Below, piece by piece: positions 1 to 10,469 of a DNA stretch of 64,000 nt (the stretch's first letter is position 1; the number at the start of each line of letters is the position of its first letter). The DNA lies in assembly GCF_002155695.1 (NCBI RefSeq), contig NZ_MUYJ01000005.1:1-64000 (forward strand), in the 5' to 3' direction. The translations under genes were made by a program, and so were the position numbers. This stretch comes from Erythrobacter tepidarius. Its GTDB lineage: Bacteria > Pseudomonadota > Alphaproteobacteria > Sphingomonadales > Sphingomonadaceae. A model generated the notes under the pieces. It was not told the DNA's origin. It did not search any database and was given only the letters and a program-made list of their open reading frames with translations.

Positions 1-1122
1 GGCCAGCTCGAAGAACTTGCGCCTCGCATGGGCGAAGCAGCCTGCCTCGAGCACGGGGCCGGGGTCGCGTCCTTCGCGATAGAGGTCGTTGTAGCCGCTA
101 TAGGCATCGGCCTGTAGGATCCCGGACCAGCCTGCGAGATGGGCTTGCGGGTGCTCGCCGCGCCGATCGCGCGAGTAGTGGAACAGCGCCGCCGGTGGAT
201 CAGACCCGGCGAACGGCCGATCATCGCGGACGTAGACCCATAATCGGGCCACATCGGTCTTGCCCTTGGCCATGACCGGCACGGTGGTATCGTCGCCGTG
301 GATGCGGTCTGCAGCCAGAACGTGCGCCTCGATCAGCTTGTAGATCGGCATCAGCGCGTGAGCAGCGGCGCCGACCTGATCGGCCAGGGTCGAGAGACTG
401 AGCGGCACGCCTTCGCGAGCGAACCGCTCGGCCTGACGGTTGAGGGGCTGATGCTGCCCATACTTCTCGAACAGCAGCATGGCGAGAAAGCTGGGCCCGG
501 CCCATCCGCGGGGCACCACATGGAAAGGAGCGGGGGCCTGAGCGATCTTCTCGCAGTCCCGGCACGCAAACTTCTCCCGGACCGTCTGGATCACCTTCCA
601 CGAGCGCGGGATGACCTCGAGCGTCTCGGTGACGTCCTCGCCGAGCTTGGACAGCCGGTCCCCACCGCAGGCCGGGCAGGAACAGGGGGCAGGCACCACC
701 ACGCGCTCGCGGGGGAGGTGCTCGGGGAACGGCTTCCTTGCCGGGCGCTTGCGCTCGAAGGCAGTGACCGTGGTGGTCTTCGCTGCCGCTTCCTCGGCAA
801 TCAGATCGTCCTCGGTGGCGTCAGCCTCGAGCTCTTCGAGCTGCAGCTCCATCTGACCCAGCAGGCGTCGGCTGCGCTCGGCGCTGGGGCCATACTGCTC
901 GCGCTTCAGCTTGGCGATCTGCAGCTTGAGGTGAGCGATCAGCGCCTCGATGGCGCTCTGGTGGGCCATGGCGTTGGCGAGCTTGGCCGTGGCAGTGGCA
1001 GCGTTCTGCTCGGCCTCCTCGGCTCTGCGGGCCATCGTCGCCACCAGCGCCTTGAGCGCTTCAACGTCGTCTGGCAGGGGCGAGATGGCGGCTTCCACAG
1101 GAGAGATGGAATCATGTTCCAC
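1..1122 (-). CDS. tnpC: IS66-family transposase TnpC, 3' part missing
   Basis: This is the DDE transposase of the IS66 element. The minus-strand frame is open from about 1122 to the window edge, giving about 374 residues of a protein that is usually around 510. The visible part starts with a coiled coil rich in Ala, Glu and Lys (IEALIAHLKLQIAKLKREQYG, about residues 45-65). It continues with a zinc-finger-like segment (CSCPACGGD, then CRDCEK), and then the start of the catalytic domain with HGDDTTVPV and LQADAYSGYND, which should carry the first two acidic catalytic residues. The third lies outside the window. No ATG is well placed; GTG at 1120-1122 is the best start I can see, with TTG codons just upstream as alternatives. 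No frameshift is visible in the part shown. Confidence 0.85.
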   Translation of the reverse strand, partial: MEHDSISPVEAAISPLPDDVEALKALVATMARRAEEAEQNAATATAKLANAMAHQSAIEALIAHLKLQIAKLKREQYGPSAERSRRLLGQMELQLEELEADATEDDLIAEEAAAKTTTVTAFERKRPARKPFPEHLPRERVVVPAPCSCPACGGDRLSKLGEDVTETLEVIPRSWKVIQTVREKFACRDCEKIAQAPAPFHVVPRGWAGPSFLAMLLFEKYGQHQPLNRQAERFAREGVPLSLSTLADQVGAAAHALMPIYKLIEAHVLAADRIHGDDTTVPVMAKGKTDVARLWVYVRDDRPFAGSDPPAALFHYSRDRRGEHPQAHLAGWSGILQADAYSGYNDLYREGRDPGPVLEAGCFAHARRKFFELA

Positions 1123-1158
1123 CCTCTGCCGCAAGGGCAAAACACCGCCTTGCGACGA

Positions 1159-1500
1159 TTATCCTGCGCTCTGCGGCCGCCACGTATACTGGGGGTTCCT
1201 CCAGTCGATCCCCTCCAGCAGGCAGGCCAGCTGCGAGGGGGTCAGCGACACCGTTCCCTCCTTGGCCGACGGCCATACGAACCGGCCCTTCTCGAGCCGC
1301 TTGGCGTAGAGCGACATGCCGATCCCGTCGTGCCATATGATCTTGATCAGCGAGCCCGCGCGGCCGCGGAATACGAACAGATCCCCGCCATGCGGATTAC
1401 GCTTCAGGCCCTGCTGCACCAGCAGTGCCAGGCCCTGCATGCCCTTCCTCATATCCGTGTGGCCCAGCGCGATCCACACCCGCGCGCCGGAAGGGATCAT
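1159..1500 (-). CDS. tnpB: IS66-family accessory protein TnpB
   Basis: A 113-residue protein of the IS66 Orf2 family, needed for efficient transposition of these elements although its biochemical role is poorly understood. Family hallmarks are visible: a start MIPSGARVWIALGHTDMRKG, the segment GDLFVFRGRAGSLIKIIWHD, and the RLEKGRFVWP motif. Length is normal for the family. The ATG at 1498-1500 overlaps the tnpA stop by four bases, so translation is probably coupled. The gap of 36 bases to tnpC is also typical. The gene appears intact. Confidence 0.9.
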   Translation of the reverse strand: MIPSGARVWIALGHTDMRKGMQGLALLVQQGLKRNPHGGDLFVFRGRAGSLIKIIWHDGIGMSLYAKRLEKGRFVWPSAKEGTVSLTPSQLACLLEGIDWRNPQYTWRPQSAG

Positions 1501-1874
1501 CGCAGAGCCTTCAGCGCGGCAGCGACCAGCGCCGGCGATGCCGCAGCGAAAACGCTCAGCCGCTTGCCGCGTGGCAGGTCGATGATCATCGCCGGGTGCT
1601 CGGCAGCGCTGACCGGCACCGCGTCCCCGTCGATCACCGCTTCGGCGAATACCGGCGTGGGAAGCGCATCCGGCGCCTCGGCCTCCTGCGCCGCGCCTGC
1701 ATCGAGCAACTTGCGCCGCCAAGTGTAGATCAGCGCCGAGGAGATATCGTGCCGCCGACACACCTCGGCAACGCAGGCGCCAGGCGCGAACGCCTCGGAA
1801 AGGATCCGCAGCCGTTCTTCCTCGCTCCACCGGCGCCGCCGCTCCGGCCCCGAAAATACCGTCACCTGACCCAT
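1497..1874 (-). CDS. tnpA: IS66-family accessory protein TnpA (helix-turn-helix)
   Basis: A 125-residue protein of the IS66 Orf1 family, related to the DNA-binding N-terminal parts of IS3-type OrfA proteins. The N-terminal half has a clear helix-turn-helix pattern (RRRWSEEERLRILSEAF, then ACVAEVCRRHDISSALIYTW, about residues 14-52). The C-terminal half is Ala-rich and less conserved, with the short motif MIIDLPRGKRL near residue 97. It is the promoter-proximal gene of the element and overlaps tnpB by four bases. The gene looks complete. Confidence 0.88.
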   Translation of the reverse strand: MGQVTVFSGPERRRRWSEEERLRILSEAFAPGACVAEVCRRHDISSALIYTWRRKLLDAGAAQEAEAPDALPTPVFAEAVIDGDAVPVSAAEHPAMIIDLPRGKRLSVFAAASPALVAAALKALR

Positions 1875-1884
1875 CGACCACTCC

Positions 1885-2325
1885 TAAGCGCGCTCAAAAG
1901 AGCACGCTAAAGAGCGCTCGCTACCTACCCGCGCAAGGCGGCCCCCGCCGGATGGATACCCGATTCTGGGGAATAGAAGCTGCGATCCGTCGCGTAGGGT
2001 GTGTACCGTTTCCAACTATCCGGCCGCCACCAGCGTATGACCTGCCATCGCCCTAAACGACCTGCCGCAATGGTCGCTAGGATCATTCGCGCCAGCGCGC
2101 CATGAGCGAGCAGAAAGCATCGAATGGACATTAATTCTGCGCGGTGACGCATTCAGGCAGAGAGCGAAACTGCACTGAACTGCAATTAATTTTGTGCGGC
2201 GCGTGTCTGTCAGGGAGACCAATTCGGGCCTTCAAGAAGCCGCCTTAGGCTTCACGTTTCCGCCCCCCGTTTTCCGTACTCATTACGTACCTCGGGGCGG
2301 GCTGCCACCTAAGTGGCTGAATTAC
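1885..2325. other. Gene-poor stretch between the IS66 end and tRNA-Thr
   Basis: About 440 bases without a convincing gene. Short frames here have arginine-rich compositions typical of non-coding frames. It contains two related direct copies of ATTAATTYTGYGCGG (2130-2144 and 2185-2199), 55 bases apart, which look like the internally repeated ends of some insertion sequences but were not matched to one. This may be a relic of an older element next to a tRNA gene. Confidence 0.4.
2130..2199 (+). repeat. Two degenerate direct repeats of ATTAATTYTGYGCGG
   Basis: ATTAATTCTGCGCGG at 2130-2144 and ATTAATTTTGTGCGG at 2185-2199 differ at two of 15 positions and have the same orientation. They are unusually AT-rich for this genome. 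Repeated end motifs of this kind occur at termini of IS21-like elements; whether this is such an end is not shown by the sequence alone. Confidence 0.4.
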
Positions 2326-2400
2326 TGGTGCTGCTGGGGAGGATTGAACTCCCGACCTCACCCTTACCAAGGGTGCGCTCTACCACTGAGCTACAGCAGC
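2326..2400 (-). tRNA. tRNA-Thr (anticodon GGT)
   Basis: Read on the minus strand, the 75-base sequence folds as a full cloverleaf. The acceptor stem is GCTGCTG paired with CAGCAGC. The D arm is GCTCAGTGGTAGAGC. The anticodon stem is CACCC/GGGTG with loop TTGGTAA and anticodon GGT (2366-2368), and the T arm contains GGTTCAA-type sequence (GAGTTCAATCC). The CCA end is encoded. It reads threonine codons ACC/ACT. Confidence 0.95.
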
Positions 2401-2510
2401 GCCGGAAACAGGCGCGCCCTATTGTCGCGCCTCGGAGCAATGTCAACGCTCTTGTTGCGCTTTCGCTTTGCCACTTGAGCGCCCGGCGCGATAAGGCCAA
2501 GGCGTTTCTC

Positions 2511-2681
2511 ATGCGTGAAGATGTCAGCAAGAAAATGTCCCGCCAAGAACGGCTCGCGGCGAAACTGCGCGAGAACTTGCGGCGGCGCAAGGCGCAGGCG
2601 CGGGCGGTCGCCGGCGCGGGGGCCGATTCGGCTGCGCCGGATGCAACAGAATCGCTTCCCAATCCTGCGCGCGAAAGCTAA
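2511..2681 (+). CDS. Small basic conserved-looking hypothetical protein
   Basis: A 56-residue protein whose middle is rich in basic and acidic residues ([20 protein letters not shown]), suggesting a helical, possibly RNA- or protein-binding segment. The C-terminus is Ala/Pro-rich. I recall similar short proteins next to housekeeping genes in sphingomonads, but no function is known to me. Either the ATG at 2511 or an internal ATG at 2535 could be the start. The gene lies 35 bases before gpmA and may be cotranscribed with it. No membrane segment or signal peptide is seen. Confidence 0.55.
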   Translation: MREDVSKKMSRQERLAAKLRENLRRRKAQARAVAGAGADSAAPDATESLPNPARES

Positions 2682-2715
2682 CCCCCCGCCCTCACCGCTC
2701 AGACGGAAACAGACC

Positions 2716-3402
2716 ATGCCCAAGCTCATCCTTGTTCGCCACGGCCAGAGCCAGTGGAACCTCGAAAACCGCTTCACCGGCTGGTGGGATGTCGATCTGA
2801 CCGCGCAAGGCGTGGCCGAGGCCATCGCCGCCGGCGAGCTGCTCAAGGCCAAGGGCGTGCTGCCGACCTACGCCTTCACCTCGCTCCAGACCCGCGCGAT
2901 CAAGACGCTGCATCTGGCGCTGGAAGCAGCGGGCCGCCTGTGGATCCCGGAGGTCAAGGACTGGCGGCTGAACGAGCGGCACTATGGCGGACTGACCGGC
3001 CTCGACAAGGCCGAGACGGCGGCCAAGCACGGCGATGAACAGGTGAAGATCTGGCGCCGCAGCTTCGACATTCCCCCGCCGGTGCTGGAAGCCGGCAGCG
3101 CGTTCGATCTCTCCGGCGACCCGCGCTATGCCGGCATCGCGATCCCGAACACCGAAAGCCTCAAGCTCACCATCGAGCGGGTGCTGCCCTATTGGGAAAG
3201 CACCATCCTGCCGGTGATCGCCAGCGGGGAGACGGTGATCATTGCCGCCCACGGCAATTCCCTGCGCGCCCTGGTCAAGCACCTTTCGGGCATTTCCGAC
3301 GCGGACATCACCGAGCTCGAGATTCCCACCGGCCAGCCGATCATCTATGACTTCGATGGCGGCGCGGTGACGGGCGCCCGCTACTACCTGAAGGATTCAT
3401 GA
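2716..3402 (+). CDS. gpmA: 2,3-bisphosphoglycerate-dependent phosphoglycerate mutase
   Basis: A cytoplasmic glycolytic and gluconeogenic enzyme that interconverts 3- and 2-phosphoglycerate through a phosphohistidine. The 228-residue protein has the histidine phosphatase signature [10 protein letters not shown] at residues 6-15, with the catalytic His at 9. It also has the family segment [12 protein letters not shown], the [13 protein letters not shown] segment with the catalytic Glu, and the second catalytic His in [14 protein letters not shown]. Length is typical for the cofactor-dependent form. The stop overlaps the purE start, so it heads a tightly packed run of metabolic genes (gpmA-purE-purK-folA-ribF-ileS-lspA). 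Confidence 0.96.
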   Translation: MPKLILVRHGQSQWNLENRFTGWWDVDLTAQGVAEAIAAGELLKAKGVLPTYAFTSLQTRAIKTLHLALEAAGRLWIPEVKDWRLNERHYGGLTGLDKAETAAKHGDEQVKIWRRSFDIPPPVLEAGSAFDLSGDPRYAGIAIPNTESLKLTIERVLPYWESTILPVIASGETVIIAAHGNSLRALVKHLSGISDADITELEIPTGQPIIYDFDGGAVTGARYYLKDS

Positions 3403-3892
3403 TGGAACAGGCCGGGGGACGCGTCGCGATCGTGATGGGCAGCCAGTCGGACTGGCCGACCATGAGGGCCGCCGCCGCTGTGCTGGACGAGCTCGAAGTG
3501 CCCTACGAGGCGCGGATCGTCTCGGCCCACCGCACCCCCGACCGCATGGTCGCCTTTGCCAAGGGCGCAGAGGGCGAGGGCTTCGATGTCATCATCGCCG
3601 GGGCCGGCGGCGCAGCGCACCTGCCGGGCATGATCGCCAGCATGACCCATCTGCCGGTGCTGGGGGTGCCGGTGGAGTCCAAGGCGCTGATGGGCATGGA
3701 TAGCCTGCTGTCGATCGTGCAGATGCCGGGCGGGGTTCCGGTCGGCACGCTGGCAATCGGCGAGGCGGGGGCGAAGAACGCCGGATTGCTCGCCGCATCG
3801 ATCCTCGCGCTGAGCGACAAGGATCTCTCCGAACGCCTGCAGGACTGGCGCGCGGCCAATAGCGCGGCGGTCGGCGAAATGCCGGAAGACTG

Positions 3893-3893
<1 letters not shown>
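3399..3893 (+). CDS. purE: N5-carboxyaminoimidazole ribonucleotide mutase PurE
   Basis: A purine biosynthesis enzyme that moves the carboxyl group of N5-CAIR to give CAIR; it normally acts as an octamer in the cytoplasm. The 164-residue protein has the class I PurE signatures [11 protein letters not shown] (about residues 13-23) and SAHRTPDRM (about 43-51). It also has the glycine-rich [13 protein letters not shown] loop and the GVPVESKAL segment. Two adjacent ATG codons (3399 and 3402) are possible starts; the first overlaps the gpmA stop. The next gene, purK, makes its substrate, and its ATG overlaps the purE stop by one base, so the two are translationally coupled. Confidence 0.96.
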
Positions 3894-5471
<1,578 letters not shown>

Positions 5472-5472
<1 letters not shown>

Positions 5473-6413
5473 TGCGCTGGCTCGATCACCGCAAACCTAT
5501 TCCGCCCGCGCTGCGCGGCGCGGTCATCGCGCTGGGCAATTTCGACGGGTTCCATCGCGGGCATCAGGCCGTGGCGGGCGAGGCGATCGCCTGGGCCAAG
5601 GCCGAGGGCCGCCCCTCGATCATCGCCACCTTCGATCCCCACCCGGTGCGCTTCTTCAAGCCCGATGTGCCGCCCTTCCGTCTGACCACGCTCGAACAGC
5701 GGCAGGAACTCTACCTCGCGGCGGGCGCAACCGCGATGCTGGTGTTCCACTTCGATGCCGCGCTCGCCGGCACCAGTGCGGAGGATTTCATCAAGACGAT
5801 CCTCCTCGACCGCTTCGGCGCGCACGGGGTGGTGACGGGCGGCGATTTCACCTTCGGCAGGCAAGCGAAGGGCAATGTCGCGCTGCTGCGCACCCTTGGC
5901 GGGGAATTGGGCCTCAAATCGCGGGTGGTCGAGGCCGTGGCGGAAGGGGGCGAGGTCGTCTCCTCCAGCCGTATCCGGCAGGCGCTGCGCGACGGCGATC
6001 CGCAGCTGGCCGCCCGGCTGCTGTCCCGCCCTTTCGCGATTCGCGGCATCGTCGAGCATGGCGACAAGCGCGGGCGCACCATCGGCTATCCCACCGCCAA
6101 CGTGTCGATCGACAACTACCTGCGCCCCAAATACGGCATCTACGCGGTGACCGGGCGCATTCTCGCCACCGGCGAGGTGCTCCACGGCGCGGCCAATATC
6201 GGCATCCGCCCGCAGTTCGAGCCGCCCAAGGAGCTGCTGGAGCCCTATTTCTTCGACTTCTCCGGCGATCTCTACGGGCAGGAGATCGAAGTCGCCTTTC
6301 ACCATTACTTGCGCGGCGAGGCGAAGTTCGATTCGCTCGCGGCGCTGATTGCGCAGATGGACAAGGATTGCGCCGAGGCGCGGCGGCTTCTAAGCGCCTC
6401 CAGCCATGACTGA
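5472..6413 (+). CDS. ribF: Bifunctional riboflavin kinase/FAD synthetase
   Basis: Converts riboflavin to FMN and then FAD. The 313-residue protein has an N-terminal nucleotidyltransferase domain with LGNFDGFHRGHQ (about residues 19-30), FDPHPVRFF and the SSSRIRQALRDGD motif. The C-terminal riboflavin kinase domain has RGRTIGYPTANV. The ATG at 5472 shares a base with the folA stop; the frame extends further upstream but would lie inside folA. It overlaps the ileS start by eight bases. The ribF-ileS-lspA order is common in bacteria. Confidence 0.96.
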
Positions 6414-9390
6414 CGAGACGATGCAGCGCGATTACCGGGACACCGTCTTCCTGCCGAAGACCGATTTTCCCATGAAGGCCGGCCTGCCCCAGAAGGAGCC
6501 GGGCATCGCCGCGCGCTGGGAGCAGATCGGCCTCTATGATGCGCTGCGCAAGGCGCGTCGCGGGCGCGAGAAGTTCATCCTCCACGATGGCCCGCCCTAC
6601 GCCAATGGCGACATGCATATCGGCCATGCGCTCAACCACATCCTCAAGGACATGGTCTGCCGCACCCAGAACCTGCTGGGCAAGGACGCGCCCTATGTGC
6701 CGGGCTGGGACTGCCACGGGTTGCCGATCGAATGGAAGGTCGAGGAGCAATACCGCAAGGAGAAGAAGGCCAAGCCCGTGCTCACAGGCAGCGGGCGTGA
6801 CGAGGCGGCGGTCAAGGCCTTCCGCGACGAATGCCGCGCCTATGCCCAGCATTGGGTCGACACGCAGCGCTCGCAGCTCAAGCGCCTCGGCATCATGGCC
6901 GATTGGGACCACCCCTACCTCACCATGCAGAAGGAGAGCGAGGCGGTGATCGTCGCCGAGCTGCTCAAGCTGGCCGAGGCGGGGAACCTTTATCGCGGCT
7001 CGAAGCCGGTGATGTGGTCCCCCGTCGAACAGACCGCGCTGGCCGAGGCGGAGGTCGAATACGAGGACATCACCTCGACCCAGATCGACGTGGCGTTCGA
7101 GATTGTCGAAAGCCCGATCCCCGAGCTGGTCGGCGCCCACGCGGTGATCTGGACGACGACGCCGTGGACGATCCCGGTGAACCAGGCTTTGGCTTACGGG
7201 CCGGAGGTTGAGTATGCCGAGTGCACCATTCAGATCGGCGTGTCAGTCACTGGCGATCTTCGCATGGATGTTGAACTCGCCAACCATCCGCTCGGGAATA
7301 TCGCTGATCGACGGGTGATCATCGCCAAAGATTTGGTTGAGGAGGTCAGCAAAAGGCTTGATCGCCAAGCGAAGAGCCTTGCCCCCCAACAAGAGGGAGC
7401 GGAACTAAGGTGTGGCCTTCGGACTGATAGGATACTTCCTGCCGGTTCACTGGAGGGCATGAAGGTCCGCCACCCGATGCACCATCTCGGCGGGTTCTAC
7501 GCGACCCCGCGCCCGCTGCTCCCCGGCGACTTCGTCACCACCGATAGCGGCACCGGCCTCGTCCACATGGCGCCCGATCACGGCGAGGACGACTTCGCGC
7601 TGTGCAAGGCGCACGGGATCAACCCCGTCTTCGCGGTGATGGAGGACGGGCGCTACCGCGACGACTGGGGCTGGCTGGGCGCGGCGGACGAGCGGCGCAT
7701 GAGCGTCATCAACCCCAAGTTCAACGCGCCCGACGGCCCGATCTGCTCGGACCTGCGCGAAGCGGGCGCGCTGCTCGCCGCGAGCGCGGACTACGCGCAC
7801 TCCTACCCCCACTCGTGGCGGTCCAAGGCCAAGGTGATCTTCCGTGCTACGGCGCAATGGTTCGTGCCGATGGACAAGCCGCTCGCCCCGACCGATCCGA
7901 CTAAGGTGACCTTTGGCAAAGCCATGCTCCCGGTCGGCGGCAGCGAGGGCAAAACCCTGCGCGAGACCGCGCTGGCGGAAATCGGTCGGGTAAAATTCAT
8001 CCCGGAAAAAGGCCGCAACCGCATCGGCGCGATGGTCGAAGGGCGGCCCGACTGGGTGCTCAGCCGCCAGCGCGCCTGGGGCGTGCCGATCACGCTCTTC
8101 GTGCGGGCCGATGGCTCCTACCTGCAAGACCCGGAAGTCAACGCCCGCATCGTCGCGGCGGTGAAGGCCGAAGGGATGGACGCGTGGAACAGCGCCAACA
8201 AGGCGGCCTTCCTCGGCCCCGATTACGACCCTGCCGAATTCGAGATGGTCACCGACATTCTCGACGTGTGGTTCGATTCGGGCTGCACCCACGCCTTCGT
8301 GCTGGAGTCGGGCCGCTGGCCCGACCTGCGCTGGCCCGCGGACCTCTACCTCGAAGGCTCGGACCAGCATCGCGGCTGGTTCCAGTCCTCGCTGCTGCAA
8401 TCGAGCGCCACGCGCGGCCGGGCACCCTATGACCAGGTCTTGACCCACGGCTTCACCATGGATGCCCTGGGCAAGAAAATGTCCAAGAGCCTCGGCAACA
8501 CGGTCGATCCGCTCAAGGTGATGGAGACCTACGGCGCGGACATCATCCGGCTGTGGGCGCTGAGTGTCGATTTCACCGAGGATCACCGGATCGGCGATGA
8601 AATCCTCAAGGGCGTGGGCGACCAGTATCGCAAGCTCAGGAACACCTTCCGCTACCTCTTGGGCGCGCTCGACGGGTTCAGCGAAGCAGAGCGCGTCCCT
8701 TACGCAGCGATGCCCGAGCTTGAACGCTATGTGCTCGACAAGCTGTTCCGGCTTGATGTGACCGTGCACAGCGCCATCACATCCTATGATTTCAATGAAT
8801 ATGTCCGCGCGCTGACCGAGTTCTGCAACGAAGATCTTTCGGCCTTCTTCTTCGATATCCGCAAGGATTGTCTCTATTGCGACGATCCGGCAGACACGCG
8901 GCGCATGGCCTATCGCACGGTGCTCGACATCCTGTTCGAGCGCCTGATCCGCTATGCTGCGCCGGTTCTCGTATTCACGGCCGAGGAAGTATGGCTGAGC
9001 CGCCATCCCGAGGGCGACAGCGTCCACCTCCTCGAAATCGATCAGGCGCCCAAAAGCTGGCAAGACCATGACCTGGCATTCAAGTGGGACTCGCTGCGTG
9101 CCCTGCGCGATTGCGTCAACGAAGCGATCGAGCCGTTGCGCCGCGACAAGACCATCCGTTCCAGCCTTGAGGCCGAAGTCGTGGTGCCCGGCAAAGCCGT
9201 GCCCGAAGGCGTCAGCGACGTGGCTCTGGCCGAACTGTTCATCACCGCGACAGTCACGCGCGGGCAGGGCGACAGTGTGATCATCACCAAGACATCGCAC
9301 CACAAGTGCGGCCGCTGCTGGCGGCATTTGCCCGATGTGGCGCATGACGGGGCATTGTGCTCCCGTTGCCAAGCAGTTGTCGGTTCATGA
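6406..9390 (+). CDS. ileS: Isoleucyl-tRNA synthetase, with atypical segment in the editing domain
   Basis: Charges tRNA-Ile and hydrolyses mischarged Val-tRNA. The 994-residue protein is a class I synthetase with HIGH at 71-74 and KMSKS at 691-695. The editing domain has WTTTPWTIPVNQAL and GTGLVHMAPDHGEDDF, and a C-terminal zinc site has Cys at 968, 971, 985 and 988. It is longer than usual. Residues about 264-350 (7195-7455) between the two halves of the editing domain show lower GC, rarer codons (AGG, ATA, CTA) and an unfamiliar sequence, which suggests a local replacement or insertion. The frame stays open. The gene overlaps ribF by eight bases and lspA by four. Confidence 0.96.
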   Translation: MTDETMQRDYRDTVFLPKTDFPMKAGLPQKEPGIAARWEQIGLYDALRKARRGREKFILHDGPPYANGDMHIGHALNHILKDMVCRTQNLLGKDAPYVPGWDCHGLPIEWKVEEQYRKEKKAKPVLTGSGRDEAAVKAFRDECRAYAQHWVDTQRSQLKRLGIMADWDHPYLTMQKESEAVIVAELLKLAEAGNLYRGSKPVMWSPVEQTALAEAEVEYEDITSTQIDVAFEIVESPIPELVGAHAVIWTTTPWTIPVNQALAYGPEVEYAECTIQIGVSVTGDLRMDVELANHPLGNIADRRVIIAKDLVEEVSKRLDRQAKSLAPQQEGAELRCGLRTDRILPAGSLEGMKVRHPMHHLGGFYATPRPLLPGDFVTTDSGTGLVHMAPDHGEDDFALCKAHGINPVFAVMEDGRYRDDWGWLGAADERRMSVINPKFNAPDGPICSDLREAGALLAASADYAHSYPHSWRSKAKVIFRATAQWFVPMDKPLAPTDPTKVTFGKAMLPVGGSEGKTLRETALAEIGRVKFIPEKGRNRIGAMVEGRPDWVLSRQRAWGVPITLFVRADGSYLQDPEVNARIVAAVKAEGMDAWNSANKAAFLGPDYDPAEFEMVTDILDVWFDSGCTHAFVLESGRWPDLRWPADLYLEGSDQHRGWFQSSLLQSSATRGRAPYDQVLTHGFTMDALGKKMSKSLGNTVDPLKVMETYGADIIRLWALSVDFTEDHRIGDEILKGVGDQYRKLRNTFRYLLGALDGFSEAERVPYAAMPELERYVLDKLFRLDVTVHSAITSYDFNEYVRALTEFCNEDLSAFFFDIRKDCLYCDDPADTRRMAYRTVLDILFERLIRYAAPVLVFTAEEVWLSRHPEGDSVHLLEIDQAPKSWQDHDLAFKWDSLRALRDCVNEAIEPLRRDKTIRSSLEAEVVVPGKAVPEGVSDVALAELFITATVTRGQGDSVIITKTSHHKCGRCWRHLPDVAHDGALCSRCQAVVGS

Positions 9391-9914
9391 GCGGCTTGTT
9401 CGCCCGCAACCGGCTGATCGGGCTGGCACTGGCGGCGCTGGTGGCGATCGTCGACCAGGCGGTGAAGGCCTACATCATCGGCCCGCTGGCGCTGCGTGAT
9501 GTGGGGCGCATCGATCTGCTGCCCTTTTTCGATCTCACCTATACCGAAAACCGCGGCATCTCCCTCGGGATGCTGCAGGCGACCGACATGGAAATGCGCT
9601 GGATGCTGGTGGCGACGACCGCGTTGATCGCGCTGGTCGTGCTGGTGTGGATGATGCGCGAGAAGGCGATGGGCGAGATCGCAGGACTTGCGCTGATCCT
9701 CGGCGGTGCGCTGGGCAATATCCGCGACCGCTATGATCTGGGCTATGTCATCGACTATGCCGACTTCCACATCGGCACCTTCCGCCCCTTCCTGATTTTC
9801 AACATAGCCGACGCCGCGATCACTATCGGGGTCGTCATAATCCTTGCCCGCAGCCTGTTCGTGCGCGACAAGGGCGAAACCGCAACCGGGGATGTGTCCC
9901 ATGGAGAGACTTGA
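9387..9914 (+). CDS. lspA: Lipoprotein signal peptidase (signal peptidase II)
   Basis: An inner-membrane aspartyl protease that removes signal peptides from lipid-modified prolipoproteins. The 175-residue protein has four hydrophobic segments, the DQAVKAYI motif near residue 23, ENRGISLGML near 56, and the two catalytic aspartates in the GGALGNIRDR and FNIADAAI segments. The ATG at 9387 overlaps the ileS stop; a start further upstream would add an unlikely Leu/Pro/Ser-rich tail inside ileS. The downstream gene encodes a lipoprotein that would be its substrate. Confidence 0.95.
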   Translation: MSGLFARNRLIGLALAALVAIVDQAVKAYIIGPLALRDVGRIDLLPFFDLTYTENRGISLGMLQATDMEMRWMLVATTALIALVVLVWMMREKAMGEIAGLALILGGALGNIRDRYDLGYVIDYADFHIGTFRPFLIFNIADAAITIGVVIILARSLFVRDKGETATGDVSHGET

Positions 9915-9915
9915 G

Positions 9916-10329
9916 ATGCATAAACTTGCACCCGTGATCCTGCTGGCCGGCGCATCGGCGATGCTGGCCGCGTGCGGCGCCGGTGGCGGTGTTTTCAACC
10001 GCGACCGGCCCGACGAATTCGCGGTGCAGCGCCAGGCCCCGCTGGTGGTGCCGCCCGATTTCACGCTTACCCCGCCCGCGCCCGGCGCGCCGCGTCCGAA
10101 CGAGGGCACGGCGTCCGAGCAGGCCCTCGAAGCCCTGTTCGGCGGCCCCGCCCCGCGCAGCCGGATCGAGGCGAGCGTGATTGATCGGGCCGGCAGCGCC
10201 GCACCGAGCATCCGCAGCACCGTCGGGGATACCGGCACCAACACCGTCGCCAAGGGCCGCGTTACCCGCGACATCATCGCCGCCCCGGAAGGTGACGGTC
10301 AGGCGGCATCCACCGTAATTCCGTCCTGA
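9916..10329 (+). CDS. bamF: DUF3035 lipoprotein, BamF-like outer-membrane assembly subunit
   Basis: A 137-residue predicted lipoprotein with a signal peptide and a lipobox ending LAAC, with Cys at residue 20. After it comes the motif NRDRPDEFAVQRQAPLVVPP, characteristic of the alphaproteobacterial DUF3035 family, which contains the BamF subunit of the beta-barrel assembly machine. The rest is low-complexity Pro/Ala-rich and probably periplasmic and flexible. The ATG at 9916 has a GGAGAG ribosome site eight bases upstream, which favours it over an ATG at 9901. The gene starts one base after the lspA stop, so the two are probably coexpressed. The function is inferred from family membership. Confidence 0.8.
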   Translation: MHKLAPVILLAGASAMLAACGAGGGVFNRDRPDEFAVQRQAPLVVPPDFTLTPPAPGAPRPNEGTASEQALEALFGGPAPRSRIEASVIDRAGSAAPSIRSTVGDTGTNTVAKGRVTRDIIAAPEGDGQAASTVIPS

Positions 10330-10469
10330 TCTGCGCCGGGTCTTCCGGCCCGCGAGATCAGCCGTTCGTGTTCTTGCCCCCAAGGCCGGGCGGCGCACGT
10401 GCTTGCAGCTTGGCCTTTGCCGCGCAATCCGCTGCGCGGCCCTTTCCGGCACCCGGCGGAGCGCCGGTA

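Larger units (their letters stand above)
1..1924 (-). mobile_element. IS66-family insertion sequence, truncated by the window edge
   Basis: Three consecutive minus-strand genes match the tnpA-tnpB-tnpC arrangement of IS66-family elements: a small helix-turn-helix protein, a 113-residue TnpB and a large DDE transposase. tnpA and tnpB overlap by four bases (ATGA). The element continues past base 1, so one end is missing. The near end was not located exactly. Between tnpA and about 1924 there are imperfect copies of an AGCGNGCTCTTT-like sequence, and on the minus strand a GTAGCGAGCG sequence ending near 1924 could be the terminal repeat. The outer boundary is therefore approximate. Confidence 0.85.

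Noticed and set aside
298..1728. Plus-strand open frame across the IS66 element
   Set aside because: It is antisense to tnpC and tnpB, which have clear family motifs; the frame has none.
10330..10469. Several GC-rich inverted repeats considered as a regulatory RNA
   Set aside because: They lie between two converging genes and are short; simple terminators explain them better.
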